Assembly (NCBI GenBank): GCA_963817395.1
Contig: CAWFOC010000003.1
Span: forward strand, 620,001-684,000
Direction: 5' to 3'
From: CAWGYQ01 sp963817395
GTDB taxonomy: Bacteria > Acidobacteriota > Vicinamibacteria > Vicinamibacterales > CAVPJW01
Length of the DNA: 64,000 bases
Shown: positions 19,133 through 27,576 of the stretch, one piece after another
Numbering within the stretch: the first letter of the stretch is position 1
How the letters are laid out: the number at the start of each line of letters is the position of its first letter
Notes under the pieces: model-generated
What the model was told of the DNA's origin: nothing
Databases searched by the model: none
What the model saw: the letters and a program-made list of their open reading frames with translations, nothing else
Made by a program: the position numbers and the translations under genes

Positions 19133-21048
19133 CGAGGCTGGGATACGACGTCGATGAGCGCCGGCTCGCCGCGCTTGACCCGCTCGAGACCGCGAGCGAT
19201 GGCCGGCGCCAGCTCCTTCGGATCGGCAATCGGTCCCTCGCCGTACATGCCGTAGCTCTGCGCCATCTTCGCGTAGTCGATGTTCGGTTCCCGGAGCGTC
19301 GTGCCGATGTGCGCGCGATCGGCGCCGCGGTTGCGCTGACTCGCCATCTCCTGCACGAACATGACTTCCTGGTGGTAGCCGTGGTTGTTGTGCACCAGGG
19401 TCAGGAGCGGTATCTGATGGTGCACGGCCGTCCACAGCACTCCCGGCGTGTAGTTCAGGTCGCCGTCGCCCTGAATGTTGATCGACAGACGTCCGTGCTT
19501 CTTGTTGGCGAGCGCAGCGCCGACCGCAGCCGACGCCCCGTACCCCATCCCGCCTGCGCCCTGTCCGCCGATGTATTGGTAGTGCTTGTCGATGTTCCAG
19601 AGCCGGTACGGCCAGCGGCTAAGGAACCCCTGCCATGAGACGAGCGACCAATCCTCGTTCTTGATCTGCGCCCAGAGCTCGGTCGTGAGCCTGGCGACGC
19701 TGATGGGGCTCCCGTCCCATCCGTACGCGGCCGTCTCGCGATCTCTCGCGCGATCCTGCTGGTGGCCCTCGGCGATACGCGCGCCCCGTTCGGCAATCGT
19801 TCGCCGCCGATCGGCCGACAGCTGGCGCTTCACCTCGTCGATCAGCATCGGCATCGTGGCTTCGGCGTCGGCAGCTATCGCAAGATCCACTTCGGCCATG
19901 CGCTGAAAATCTCGATAGTTGCTCTTCACGTACAGATCCTCGGCCGAGATGCTGATCGTCTTCGCGCCGCGCGCCGATGCCGACAGGGCCGCGGCCGACA
20001 TGTCCTGCACCTCGAGGCCGAGTGTGACATCGGGCTGGTAACCCGGATAGCCCGACCCGTAGAGTGGATGACGCGAGGGAAAATTCATCCGGTCTGACAC
20101 GGTGGCTCCGGTCACCGAGATCCCGGTGACAGGCGATTGCAGCGTCTCGGCGAGCTCGACGAGCAGCGTGACGCCGTTGGCGGTCCGGGCCGCACGCTGG
20201 GCGACGATCAACGGCGTCTCGGCGGCCACCATCAGTCGTGCGGCTTCGCGCACCGCGCCCATATCTCCTGCCGGCGGGGTCGTCATCGTCAGCCGCGGAA
20301 TGCGCAGCTCGGAAGACGGCAGCGGACGTTCCTGCATCACCGAATCGACGACGAGCACCACGGGCGCCATCGGCGGGGTCATGGCAATCTTGTAGGCGCG
20401 GACCGCCGACTCGGCAAATGCGCCGAGCGAGGCCGGCTCGTCATCCCACTTCACGTAGTCGCGGACCATCGCCGCCATGTCCTGCGCGCTGTGATACCAG
20501 GGCACGCCGCCTCTCCGCCCCACCGAGTCCATGTGGTTGCCGACGATGATGAAGACGGGCACGCGGTCCGCGTAGGCGTTGTAGATCGCCATCGACGCGT
20601 GCTGAAGGCCGACGTTGCCGTGCAGCAACACCATGAGCGGCTTGCCGTCGATCTTGGCGAAGCCGTGCGCCATGGCGACCGCCGACTCTTCGTGGCAGCA
20701 GGTCAGCAGCTCGGGCGCCAGATTCTGACCGTAGTTGATGATCGACTCGTGCAACCCCTCGAAGCTCGAGCCAGGATTCATCGGTGCGTACTCGAAGCGC
20801 AACGACTTGAGCACGTCCACCATGAAGTCCGACCCGGGGTGCTCGACGATCCGCGACGAGGACGGCAAAGAGGCGCCCGTCTCGGCGGCCAACTGAGCTT
20901 CGGTCGGTACCAGCACGCCGGGGCGCGGCGGCGTCTGTTCGGCCGAGAGCATCGGCGGTGCGGCCACGAGCGCCGCGGCGCCGGTCGCCGCGCCTTTGAG
21001 GAAACCGCGACGGCTCACGTCCTGCTGTCGTCTCTTCCGCCTCGGCAT
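19129..21048 (-). CDS. Tat-exported thiamine-diphosphate enzyme of the acetolactate synthase / pyruvate oxidase superfamily
   Basis: 639 residues. A twin-arginine signal (SRRGFLKGAATGAAALVAAP, residues 12-31) indicates export of the folded, cofactor-loaded enzyme. The N-terminal pyrimidine-binding domain carries the ThDP-activating Glu120 in CCHEESAVAMAHGFAK. A central domain follows. The C-terminal domain has the ThDP/Mg motif GDGDLN (527-532) with Asn554-555 about 26 residues on. The family decarboxylates 2-oxo acids; pyruvate oxidases pass the electrons on. Most relatives are cytosolic, so a periplasmic version coupled by a 4-bp overlap to a cytochrome c gene is unusual. The substrate is unknown. 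Start ATG 21048 sits just before the arginine-rich leader. Confidence 0.88.
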   Translation of the reverse strand: MPRRKRRQQDVSRRGFLKGAATGAAALVAAPPMLSAEQTPPRPGVLVPTEAQLAAETGASLPSSSRIVEHPGSDFMVDVLKSLRFEYAPMNPGSSFEGLHESIINYGQNLAPELLTCCHEESAVAMAHGFAKIDGKPLMVLLHGNVGLQHASMAIYNAYADRVPVFIIVGNHMDSVGRRGGVPWYHSAQDMAAMVRDYVKWDDEPASLGAFAESAVRAYKIAMTPPMAPVVLVVDSVMQERPLPSSELRIPRLTMTTPPAGDMGAVREAARLMVAAETPLIVAQRAARTANGVTLLVELAETLQSPVTGISVTGATVSDRMNFPSRHPLYGSGYPGYQPDVTLGLEVQDMSAAALSASARGAKTISISAEDLYVKSNYRDFQRMAEVDLAIAADAEATMPMLIDEVKRQLSADRRRTIAERGARIAEGHQQDRARDRETAAYGWDGSPISVARLTTELWAQIKNEDWSLVSWQGFLSRWPYRLWNIDKHYQYIGGQGAGGMGYGASAAVGAALANKKHGRLSINIQGDGDLNYTPGVLWTAVHHQIPLLTLVHNNHGYHQEVMFVQEMASQRNRGADRAHIGTTLREPNIDYAKMAQSYGMYGEGPIADPKELAPAIARGLERVKRGEPALIDVVSQPR

Positions 21049-21270
21049 GAGCGGCCTCCAGGATCGCTGATCGCTGGAAGTCTATACCTGTCAGCGGGTC
21101 CGGAACAGGCGTCACCCCGTGGGCGCGATCTGCCGAACCAGGCGACAGGGTCAGGTGAGCGCGGCGGACCGTGCGTCAGGTGGAGGTGAGTGGTTGCTGA
21201 TGCAACGGAACGAAATGGGGCGCGCGCACGACATAGGCACGCGCCCCCGATGGAAGCGATGCTGGTCTGG

Positions 21271-21798
21271 TTACCGGCCGAGGCTCGGCAGGACCTGCCC
21301 GCGGATTTCACCGCTTCCGCTCTGTTCAGTGTGCACGTTCACGTACGCCAACCCCGTTCGAAGCGCGGCAACGACCTCCTTGAAGTCGCCCGGGGCGATG
21401 CCCTGAGAATTGGCCGCGACGACGTTCCCCGGCAGGATGGTGCCGGTGATAGTGCCGCTCTGCGGGCACGTTTGCGTATCCGGAGGAGCGTTGGTCGTCG
21501 CGGCTGTCCGGCACAGCCAAACCACGATGCCTCCGTTCACGTTGAACTGCGCCATGTGAATGTGCGCCTGTGTGATGGGAGACTGGAGACCCGAGAACGA
21601 GAGCTGATACTCGATGCTGCCGTTGCTGGTGTCTATTTGCGCAGAAAACGATCCTCTCGCCGCCGGCGACGACACTGCCGGCACTTCGTGCCACGGTCTG
21701 AGCGTCGCTGATAGACGCGAGATTCCGCCCTGCGCGTAGACGGCCCATCCGCTGGATGCCAGAGTGACTGCCACCACAGCCATTCCAAGACGTCGCAT
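21271..21798 (-). CDS. CHRD domain-containing exported protein
   Basis: 175 residues. Start ATG 21798 with AAGGGGTGAG upstream. Signal peptide (MRRLGMAVVAVTLASSGWAV), then one CHRD domain: LSATLRPWHEVPAVSSPAAR, IEYQLSFSGLQSPITQAHIH, GTILPGNVV, and VVAALRTGLAYVNVHTEQSG. CHRD domains (first described in chordin) are common in secreted bacterial proteins; their molecular role is not established. The gene is on the same strand and 222 bp upstream of the ThDP enzyme, too far to assume one transcript. Confidence 0.85.
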   Translation of the reverse strand: MRRLGMAVVAVTLASSGWAVYAQGGISRLSATLRPWHEVPAVSSPAARGSFSAQIDTSNGSIEYQLSFSGLQSPITQAHIHMAQFNVNGGIVVWLCRTAATTNAPPDTQTCPQSGTITGTILPGNVVAANSQGIAPGDFKEVVAALRTGLAYVNVHTEQSGSGEIRGQVLPSLGR

Positions 21799-22056
21799 GG
21801 TCTCACCCCTTCCCTTGTCGCAGCGTCGATCGACACGTACTCGCAACGACGACACGCTCCGTTGTCGCGCGTCGTCCTTACGCAAGCGGGATACCATCAA
21901 CGACGTCGTCGATCTTCAGCATTCCTCGCGTGTCGGATGTCAGCGTTTTCGCGTCGCGTCAAATCGCTAACGCATTTCGGAAATCAACGCGACCACAACA
22001 GCCAACTGTGGGCCGCCACAATGTCTGGTGTAACAGGTGGGTAACGCTGTCGAGGT

Positions 22057-22905
22057 TCAAGCGTGGCGCGGCGAGCCCGGCGCACCGCGTTGAATCACCG
22101 GACGCACCGCCGCCATGATGATGAGGACCAACCCGAAGGTGCACACGATGGTCGCGCCGGTCGGCAAGTCGAAGAGCACTGAAAAGTACATGCCGAGGAT
22201 TGAAACGAGGATCCCCATGACCCAGCCCAGCGCGAGGCGCGCGCCAATCGTCCGCGCGTAGAGCATGGCGCCCACCGACGGCACGATCAAATAGCAGAAC
22301 ACCAGCAGGACCCCGGCAATCGCCACCGACCGGGTGACCACGAAGCCGAACGACGCGTAAAAGAGGAAATCCCAGAAACGAACGGAGATGCCGCGCGCGG
22401 CGGCCCCTCTGGGGTCGACGGAGATCTCGAGAAAGCGCTTCCGGAACAGCCAATGGAAAACGCCGATCGCCAGATAGATGAGGGCCGTGAGCCACACCTC
22501 GGGCCACTGAACCGACAGGATGTTGCCGACGAGCATGTCGCGCAGGTGCTCGGCTTCCCCGGTGGCCTTGCTCATCGCCAGAATCACGCCTGCCGATGCC
22601 ACGGCATAGCTGATGCCGATGATCGCCTCCTGCGGGATGTTCGCCTCGTGGCCCTTGATGATGGCGAACACGAGCGCGCCGATCAGCGTGAAGGCGAGGC
22701 TCAGCCAGTAAATGGCCGGCTCGTGCGGGTCGAAGCCCTGCCACACGCCGATGGCCCCGCCGAGCGACGCCATCTGCGCAAGCGACAGATCGACGAAGAT
22801 CACGCCGCGTTCGACGACATGCAGGCCGAGATACGCGTGGATGCCTGCGATGATCAGCGTGGCGGCGATGGCGGGCAGCAGGAACTGAACGATGGACCAG
22901 TCCAT
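22057..22905 (-). CDS. Zinc/manganese-type ABC transporter permease (ZnuB/MntB family)
   Basis: 282 residues with about eight membrane helices. Typical of cluster 9 metal permeases: GVIFVDLSLAQMASLGGAIG, a conserved IIGISYAVASAGVIL helix, a loop with DPRGAAARG, and GVLLVFCYLIVPSVGAML. It should move a divalent metal across the inner membrane together with the binding protein encoded 7 bp upstream. It is the last gene of the unit; the next gene downstream (CHRD protein) is 258 bp away. No ATP-binding subunit is encoded anywhere near it. Confidence 0.88.
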   Translation of the reverse strand: MDWSIVQFLLPAIAATLIIAGIHAYLGLHVVERGVIFVDLSLAQMASLGGAIGVWQGFDPHEPAIYWLSLAFTLIGALVFAIIKGHEANIPQEAIIGISYAVASAGVILAMSKATGEAEHLRDMLVGNILSVQWPEVWLTALIYLAIGVFHWLFRKRFLEISVDPRGAAARGISVRFWDFLFYASFGFVVTRSVAIAGVLLVFCYLIVPSVGAMLYARTIGARLALGWVMGILVSILGMYFSVLFDLPTGATIVCTFGLVLIIMAAVRPVIQRGAPGSPRHA

Positions 22906-22912
22906 TCGGGCT

Positions 22913-23842
22913 CTACTTTCCGGTCGTCTTCTTGAGGGCCGCGGCCACGACGTTCACATCGTGCTCGAACAGCTGAATGTAGCTGCCGGCTTCCTTCGTG
23001 CCGCCCACTGACGGCGCCAGCACCAAGACTTGTCCGCCCACCTGCGTGGCAACGGCTTGAGGCGTCTTGAGGTCGAAGTACGGCTCCACCACGATCAGTT
23101 TCACGCCCTGCCTCTTCATCTCGCCGATGAGCTCCACCGTGTGGGCGGTCGTCGGCGGAATGCCAGGCTTCGGCTCGACGTAGCCGATGACCTCCAGCCC
23201 GAAGCGCGCCATGAAGTTCGGCCACGACCGATGGTAGGTGACGATCTTGCTGCCCTTGTACGGCGCCATAGTCGCATCCCAGCGGGCCTCGGCCTCGGCG
23301 AGGCGCTTGTCGAAATCGGCGTAACGCTGCTCGAAGTACGCGCGATCGGCCGGCGCAAGCTGCGTCAGTTTGTCCCTGATCGTTTGAGCAATCCGCCGTC
23401 CGTTGGCGGGATCGAGCCAGTAGTGAGGGTTTCCCTGCGGATGCACGTCGCCCATAGCGCGCGTGATCTGCCCCGTCGGAATCTCGAGGATCTTGACGTT
23501 GGCGGAAGCGTCCAGGTACCCGGCGCCGCCCGGCTGAATCTTGGCGTTGCGTCCGCTGGTGATGAGCGGAGGCAGCCAACCCAGCTCGAGCTCGCGGCCC
23601 ACCACGATCAGCAAGTCGGCGCGGCTGACCTCGAGGATGAAGCTCGGCTTCGGATCGACGAAGTGCGGATCCTGATATCCCTTCGCGAGCGCGACGACCG
23701 TCACCTTCTCGCCGCCGATCTCGCGAGCGAGCGAGGCGAGATCCTCGGTCGTGGCGACGATGCGCACGGCCGCCTGGGCCGGGCCGGCGTAGAGCGCGCC
23801 GATGGTCGCAGTCAACAGAACATGGCGGGTGAATGCGGGCAT
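22913..23842 (-). CDS. Metal ABC transporter substrate-binding protein (ZnuA/TroA family)
   Basis: 309 residues. Signal peptide (1-24), then a cluster A-I metal-binding fold with the long linking helix typical of the family. Likely metal ligands are His60 (YQDPHFVDP), His140 (GNPHYWLDP), His204 (VTYHRSWPNF) and an acidic residue at 253 or 257 (VVEPYFD). The His-rich loop that marks many dedicated ZnuA proteins is absent, so Zn, Mn and Fe all remain possible. It is encoded between the outer-membrane barrel (39 bp gap) and the permease (7 bp gap), on the same strand. Confidence 0.88.
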   Translation of the reverse strand: MPAFTRHVLLTATIGALYAGPAQAAVRIVATTEDLASLAREIGGEKVTVVALAKGYQDPHFVDPKPSFILEVSRADLLIVVGRELELGWLPPLITSGRNAKIQPGGAGYLDASANVKILEIPTGQITRAMGDVHPQGNPHYWLDPANGRRIAQTIRDKLTQLAPADRAYFEQRYADFDKRLAEAEARWDATMAPYKGSKIVTYHRSWPNFMARFGLEVIGYVEPKPGIPPTTAHTVELIGEMKRQGVKLIVVEPYFDLKTPQAVATQVGGQVLVLAPSVGGTKEAGSYIQLFEHDVNVVAAALKKTTGK

Positions 23843-23881
23843 GGTCCTAACTCCTCAAAGCGATGCGCGCCGGCTGTTTCA

Positions 23882-25204
23882 TCAGAACGGGTGCGCGGCG
23901 TGCGCGCCGATCGCGAAGTTGATCTGGAACAGAAACTCATTGGCCGTCGTGTCCTCCGCATACCGGGTATACCGGTACTGGCCGCGGATCAGACTGAACT
24001 CACTCGGCCGGAACGTAAGAGCGAGTGATCCGCCCCAATCGATGAGCGCACTGTCGAGAACCCGGCCGGAACGATCACCACGAACGCCGATGAACCAGCG
24101 GCGCGCGAACTGATAGTCGGCACTGCTATAGAAGCCAAACGCCTGCTCCTCCAATCCGCCGGGCAGGTCCTGCCGGTTCCAGACGAGCTCGGTTCGACCG
24201 ACGAACTGACGATAGATGGCCCGGCGAAGCGGTCGATATCGGAACGTGACGTCGAAGCCGGTGAGCTGCCTTGTGAGATCCGGAAGGTCGGCGCTCGGCC
24301 CCCGCGTGTAGGACACGCCGAGATCGAGATTGGTACCCTCTGTGAGATCGCGATACGCACGAAGCCGGCCCAGGTAGTTCAGGTCGGAGCGGTTGTCGCT
24401 TTGAAAGACCTCGGAGTCACCGCGGTAGATCTCGGCGATCGCGTCGAGGAACATGAAGCCGTTCGGAACCAGCTTCGAAATAGAGACGCCAGAATCGGCG
24501 AGGCCTTCTTCACCGCCCACAAGATTCTGGAACGCGATTGGCCGATCCGCCCATGGCAGCACGTGCGTGTGCATCGTGTTGACCTTGCCGAACTGCTCGC
24601 GCATCTCGCCCGCCTTGAGCAGGATGCCGGCCGGCAGCGAGGTGAACGTGATGTACCCCTCTTCCACCTCGAGCCCATCGGGCGTGGCCGACAGGAAGAA
24701 ATCAGCCCGTGCATAAGGGTCGACTACTGCCTGAAACGCGGCTTCCACCTCGCTCAACAGCAGCGACGGCTGGTCGCTCGACGGATTGTGACCAGCGGCG
24801 CCGACGAAGTTGCCCACGACGGACATGTCCGGATTGAAGACCTTGCTGCCGGTCGCCCCCGGAGCAGGCATCGCCGCGACGACGGGCGCGGCCTCGACGG
24901 GCGGCGCAGCCTCGACCGGCGGTGTGACCTCGACCGGCGGTGTGACCGCGATCGGTGGTGTGGCCTGTACCGGCGGTTCGGCCTCGGCCGGCCGCGCGGT
25001 CTCGGCAGGCAGCGGGGTAAGTTGTGCTTCGAGCGCGGAGAGCCGCGCGTCGTACTGCTGACGAAGCGTTTCGAACTCGGCTCGGAGTTGCGCGATTTCC
25101 TGCCTGAGCACCTGCGGGTCGGCGCTCTGCCCCGCCGCCACGGCAGGTACGGTGGCCATATACGCCAGAACGACGCCGATCTGAACATTCCGTGCTGACT
25201 GCAC
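23882..25204 (-). CDS. Outer-membrane beta-barrel (porin-like) with coiled coil and proline-rich linker
   Basis: 440 residues from GTG 25204, chosen because GGGAGG lies just upstream and a signal peptide (VVLAYMATVPAVAAGQ) follows. After it: a short coiled coil (VLRQEIAQLRAEFETLRQQY), a repeated proline-rich linker (PPVEV/PPVEA), and about 300 residues of alternating strands ending in aromatic-rich barrel sequence (FSLIRGQYRYTRYAED). It looks like a trimeric or two-part porin: the coiled coil would face the periplasm or peptidoglycan, the barrel the outer membrane. Its place as first gene before a metal-binding protein and permease suggests an outer-membrane route for the metal. No close family recognised. 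Confidence 0.75.
   Translation of the reverse strand: MQSARNVQIGVVLAYMATVPAVAAGQSADPQVLRQEIAQLRAEFETLRQQYDARLSALEAQLTPLPAETARPAEAEPPVQATPPIAVTPPVEVTPPVEAAPPVEAAPVVAAMPAPGATGSKVFNPDMSVVGNFVGAAGHNPSSDQPSLLLSEVEAAFQAVVDPYARADFFLSATPDGLEVEEGYITFTSLPAGILLKAGEMREQFGKVNTMHTHVLPWADRPIAFQNLVGGEEGLADSGVSISKLVPNGFMFLDAIAEIYRGDSEVFQSDNRSDLNYLGRLRAYRDLTEGTNLDLGVSYTRGPSADLPDLTRQLTGFDVTFRYRPLRRAIYRQFVGRTELVWNRQDLPGGLEEQAFGFYSSADYQFARRWFIGVRGDRSGRVLDSALIDWGGSLALTFRPSEFSLIRGQYRYTRYAEDTTANEFLFQINFAIGAHAAHPF
24891..24980. repeat. 18-bp imperfect tandem repeat (Pro-rich linker)
   Basis: About five diverged copies with period 18, with the core CCTCGACCGGCGGTGTGA. On the minus strand each unit encodes six residues of the PPVEVT/PPVEAA type in the linker of the outer-membrane barrel protein. 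All copies stay in frame, so copy-number change would only alter linker length. Confidence 0.7.
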
Positions 25205-25332
25205 CTGAAACCCTCCCGGCGTTCGCTTCCGCGAGTGCCGAAATTCACGAGGGAAGAACGTCTCGAGCGCCACCGCCGCCACGGGCGATCCGAAACCGGA
25301 GGCGGGAAAGCCGACGAGACGCCAGGGTTGTT

Positions 25333-25689
25333 TTAGGTGACGGGCGGCGCGCGGGCGGAGAAACGGGAAAGGGTGGTCGTCGCCAGCGACAAATTACCAG
25401 CAGTCGCCAGCGGGGCACTGTCGACGGATGGAGCAACAGACAGCGTGTCGCGCTGGATCGCTCGAACCCACTGCGACCAGTGGCAGACGACGCAGTGCTG
25501 GGACTCGGCGGATCCGGTGTGTCCACTGTCGATCTGATGGGCCGCGCTGCTGTGCTCGTCCGCGGGTAGATCGCAGGCGGGGTCGTCTCCGCCCTGCGCC
25601 AACGGCAGCACCGCCATCGGGAGGGCGCTCCCCAGGGCCAGCGCGGCGGTCAGGAGCAGCAGACGGGAGCGCCGAAAGGCGCCGATCAT
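25333..25689 (-). CDS. Small exported Cys/His-rich protein with CxxCH motif
   Basis: 118 residues from ATG 25689. Signal peptide or N-terminal membrane helix (LLLLTAALALGSALPMAVLP), then a short soluble part with many histidines (HSSAAHQIDSGH) and one HCVVCHWSQW motif. CVVCH is a possible covalent haem site, but the domain is too short for a normal cytochrome; a metal-binding role through Cys and His is equally possible. It lies between the LysR gene and the metal-transport genes on the same strand, 128 bp before the barrel gene's start. Function unknown. Confidence 0.6.
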   Translation of the reverse strand: MIGAFRRSRLLLLTAALALGSALPMAVLPLAQGGDDPACDLPADEHSSAAHQIDSGHTGSAESQHCVVCHWSQWVRAIQRDTLSVAPSVDSAPLATAGNLSLATTTLSRFSARAPPVT

Positions 25690-25754
25690 GACTTCCAGAA
25701 TAGGAGCGACGCCTCCGGGTGTCAAACGACTGTCGCGCAGCCCCGATGATCGTC

Positions 25755-26717
25755 CTACCGCCGTTCGGCGCGGTGTCGGCCATGAGCGCGCTTCGAGCGC
25801 GTTCGAGAGCCTGGACCTGACGTTCCACCCGCGAGTCCAGCCAGATAGGTTTCCAGAGCGGCAATCGCCAAACGCACTTTCGCCGGCTGGGGCGAGCGCG
25901 CCGGCATCAGTACATCCACACTGAGCTTCTGCGTCGTCCAGTTGCCGAGGAGTCGCACGAGGCCTCCACTTCTCAAGTACTCCGCAACCTCGGGCTCGAC
26001 ATGAAACGAGAGTCCCGCGCCGGCCAGCGTCAGCTGTCGGATGGCGTGGTGGTTGTTGCTCACGATCCGCGGCTTGATCCGGATGCGATGCTCCTGACCT
26101 GACGGCCCCGTGAGCACATCGGTGGGATGATGGCCAGACGGCAGCGAAAGCCAATCGTGCCCGGCGAGTTCGCGGGGCGTGCGTGGCACGCCGCGACGGG
26201 CCAGGTAGCCGGGTGACGCACACAGCACGAGATGCCAGTCCGCGAGGTGCCGACGGATGAGGCCGGAATCGCGGAGAGGGCGCGACAGCGTAATGGCAAG
26301 ATCGATCCGATCCCGGTCAATGCCGGCCGCCTCGTCGGACACGACGACATGGAGCGAGAACGCGGAATGCGCGGCGAGAAGCGGCGCAAGCGCCGCGGCG
26401 AGATGATCCGTGAAGCCGGCAGGCGTCCTCACGCGCAGGGTGCCGATCGGGTGATGCTGCAGGCCCTCGAGACTGTCCATGGCCCTGCGGGCGTCGGCCA
26501 CCATCGCGGCGCAGCCCTCGTGAAACGCCTCGCCGGCCTCCGTCAGTGCCAGCGTCCGTGTCGTGCGCTGCAGGAGTTGAGCGCCGACCTCGGCTTCGAG
26601 CCGCCGAATCTGCTGGCTGACGGCCGAAGGCGTCATGCCGAGCTCACGGGCGGCACGCCGAATCGATCGGTGCTCGACGACGGCGACCAGCACGGCCATC
26701 CGCTTGTACGAATCCAC
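25755..26717 (-). CDS. LysR-family transcriptional regulator
   Basis: 320 residues. N-terminal winged helix-turn-helix typical of LysR proteins (FVEHRS-type start here VAVVEHRSIRRAARELGMTP, then SAVSQQIRRLEAEVGAQLL and RTTRTLALTEAG), then a periplasmic-binding-protein-like effector domain (about 90-295). The last 20 residues are Arg-rich. It is divergent from the dioxygenase-like gene at 26829 with 111 bp between starts, the classic arrangement for a LysR regulator and its target. The effector is unknown. The same-strand gene behind it encodes the Cys/His-rich exported protein. Confidence 0.92.
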   Translation of the reverse strand: MDSYKRMAVLVAVVEHRSIRRAARELGMTPSAVSQQIRRLEAEVGAQLLQRTTRTLALTEAGEAFHEGCAAMVADARRAMDSLEGLQHHPIGTLRVRTPAGFTDHLAAALAPLLAAHSAFSLHVVVSDEAAGIDRDRIDLAITLSRPLRDSGLIRRHLADWHLVLCASPGYLARRGVPRTPRELAGHDWLSLPSGHHPTDVLTGPSGQEHRIRIKPRIVSNNHHAIRQLTLAGAGLSFHVEPEVAEYLRSGGLVRLLGNWTTQKLSVDVLMPARSPQPAKVRLAIAALETYLAGLAGGTSGPGSRTRSKRAHGRHRAERR

Positions 26718-26828
26718 TGTGTAGCTCAGATTAACACTGAGTGTGCTTTTCTGGTCCTTCCCTGCTTCGACGCCGCGCGCTAGGCTGAGATCGTGCCTGA
26801 GCGATTGCCTGAACCGTCGAGGACGAGC

Positions 26829-27536
26829 ATGACCATCAAGAAGATCGGCCGCCGTGAGGCGATCGCCCTGATCGGTGCCGCCGGGGCCGCGCTGACCGCG
26901 GGGTGCGGCGATTCGCCTACGAGTCCCACACCGAACACGACCGGCGCAGCGCCGACACCCCCAACGACGGGCGGCACGAACGCCGCCTGCGTCGTCACGC
27001 CTTCCGAGACGGCGGGGCCGTTCCCCTCGCTCTCCAATCTGGTTCGCAGTGACATCCGCGAGGATCGGAGCGGGACGCCCCTGTCCCTCACCGTCAGAGT
27101 GGTGGACACCAGCAGCAACTGCGTGCCGGTTTCAAACGCAGCCGTCGAAATCTGGCAGTGCGACGCGGACGGTAGCTACTCGGAGTACGGCAGCGAGCGG
27201 GCCGAGACCTATCTTCGGGGCGTGCAAACCACGAACGCTGCGGGCGAAGTGACCTTCACGACCGTCTATCCGGGCTGGTACCAGGGACGGGCGACGCACA
27301 TCCATGTGGAGGTCTCCATTGGCGGCCGGTCCGTCAAGGTGACCCAGATCGCGTTTGACGAAGCGGTCAACGCGACGGTGTATGCCAGCGGGGTGTATGC
27401 AGCTCGTGGATCCAATCCGACGTCGAATCTGTCGGACGGCATATTCGCGGACAGCGTGTCCTCGGAGCTCGTCACGCCGACAGGGAACCCGTCGGCGGGG
27501 TACGCGGCGACGTTCCAGGTCGCAGTGTCTCTTTGA
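26829..27536 (+). CDS. Intradiol ring-cleavage dioxygenase-like lipoprotein
   Basis: 235 residues from ATG 26829 (a GTG 36 bp earlier is in frame). An Arg-Arg leader (GRREAIALIGAAGAALTAGC) ends in a lipobox Cys26, so a Tat-type lipoprotein is likely. A Thr/Pro linker precedes a compact dioxygenase domain. Iron ligands of the intradiol family appear: Tyr in DADGSYSEYG (117 or 120), Tyr in YPGWYQGR (147 or 151), and His157 and His159 (THIHV). The family cleaves catechols between the hydroxyls; exported versions are common but their substrates are mostly unknown. Probably controlled by the divergent LysR gene. Confidence 0.85.
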   Translation: MTIKKIGRREAIALIGAAGAALTAGCGDSPTSPTPNTTGAAPTPPTTGGTNAACVVTPSETAGPFPSLSNLVRSDIREDRSGTPLSLTVRVVDTSSNCVPVSNAAVEIWQCDADGSYSEYGSERAETYLRGVQTTNAAGEVTFTTVYPGWYQGRATHIHVEVSIGGRSVKVTQIAFDEAVNATVYASGVYAARGSNPTSNLSDGIFADSVSSELVTPTGNPSAGYAATFQVAVSL

Positions 27537-27552
27537 TTGGCGCGCGGCCAGG

Positions 27553-27576
27553 GCGAGCGTCAGTCGATTCGCTCGC
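27553..27576. terminator. Possible hairpin between convergent genes
   Basis: A 7-bp inverted repeat (GCGAGCG / CGCTCGC) with a 10-base loop between the dioxygenase stop and the end of the convergent gene. It lacks a T run, so it is a weak candidate for a shared terminator. Confidence 0.3.
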
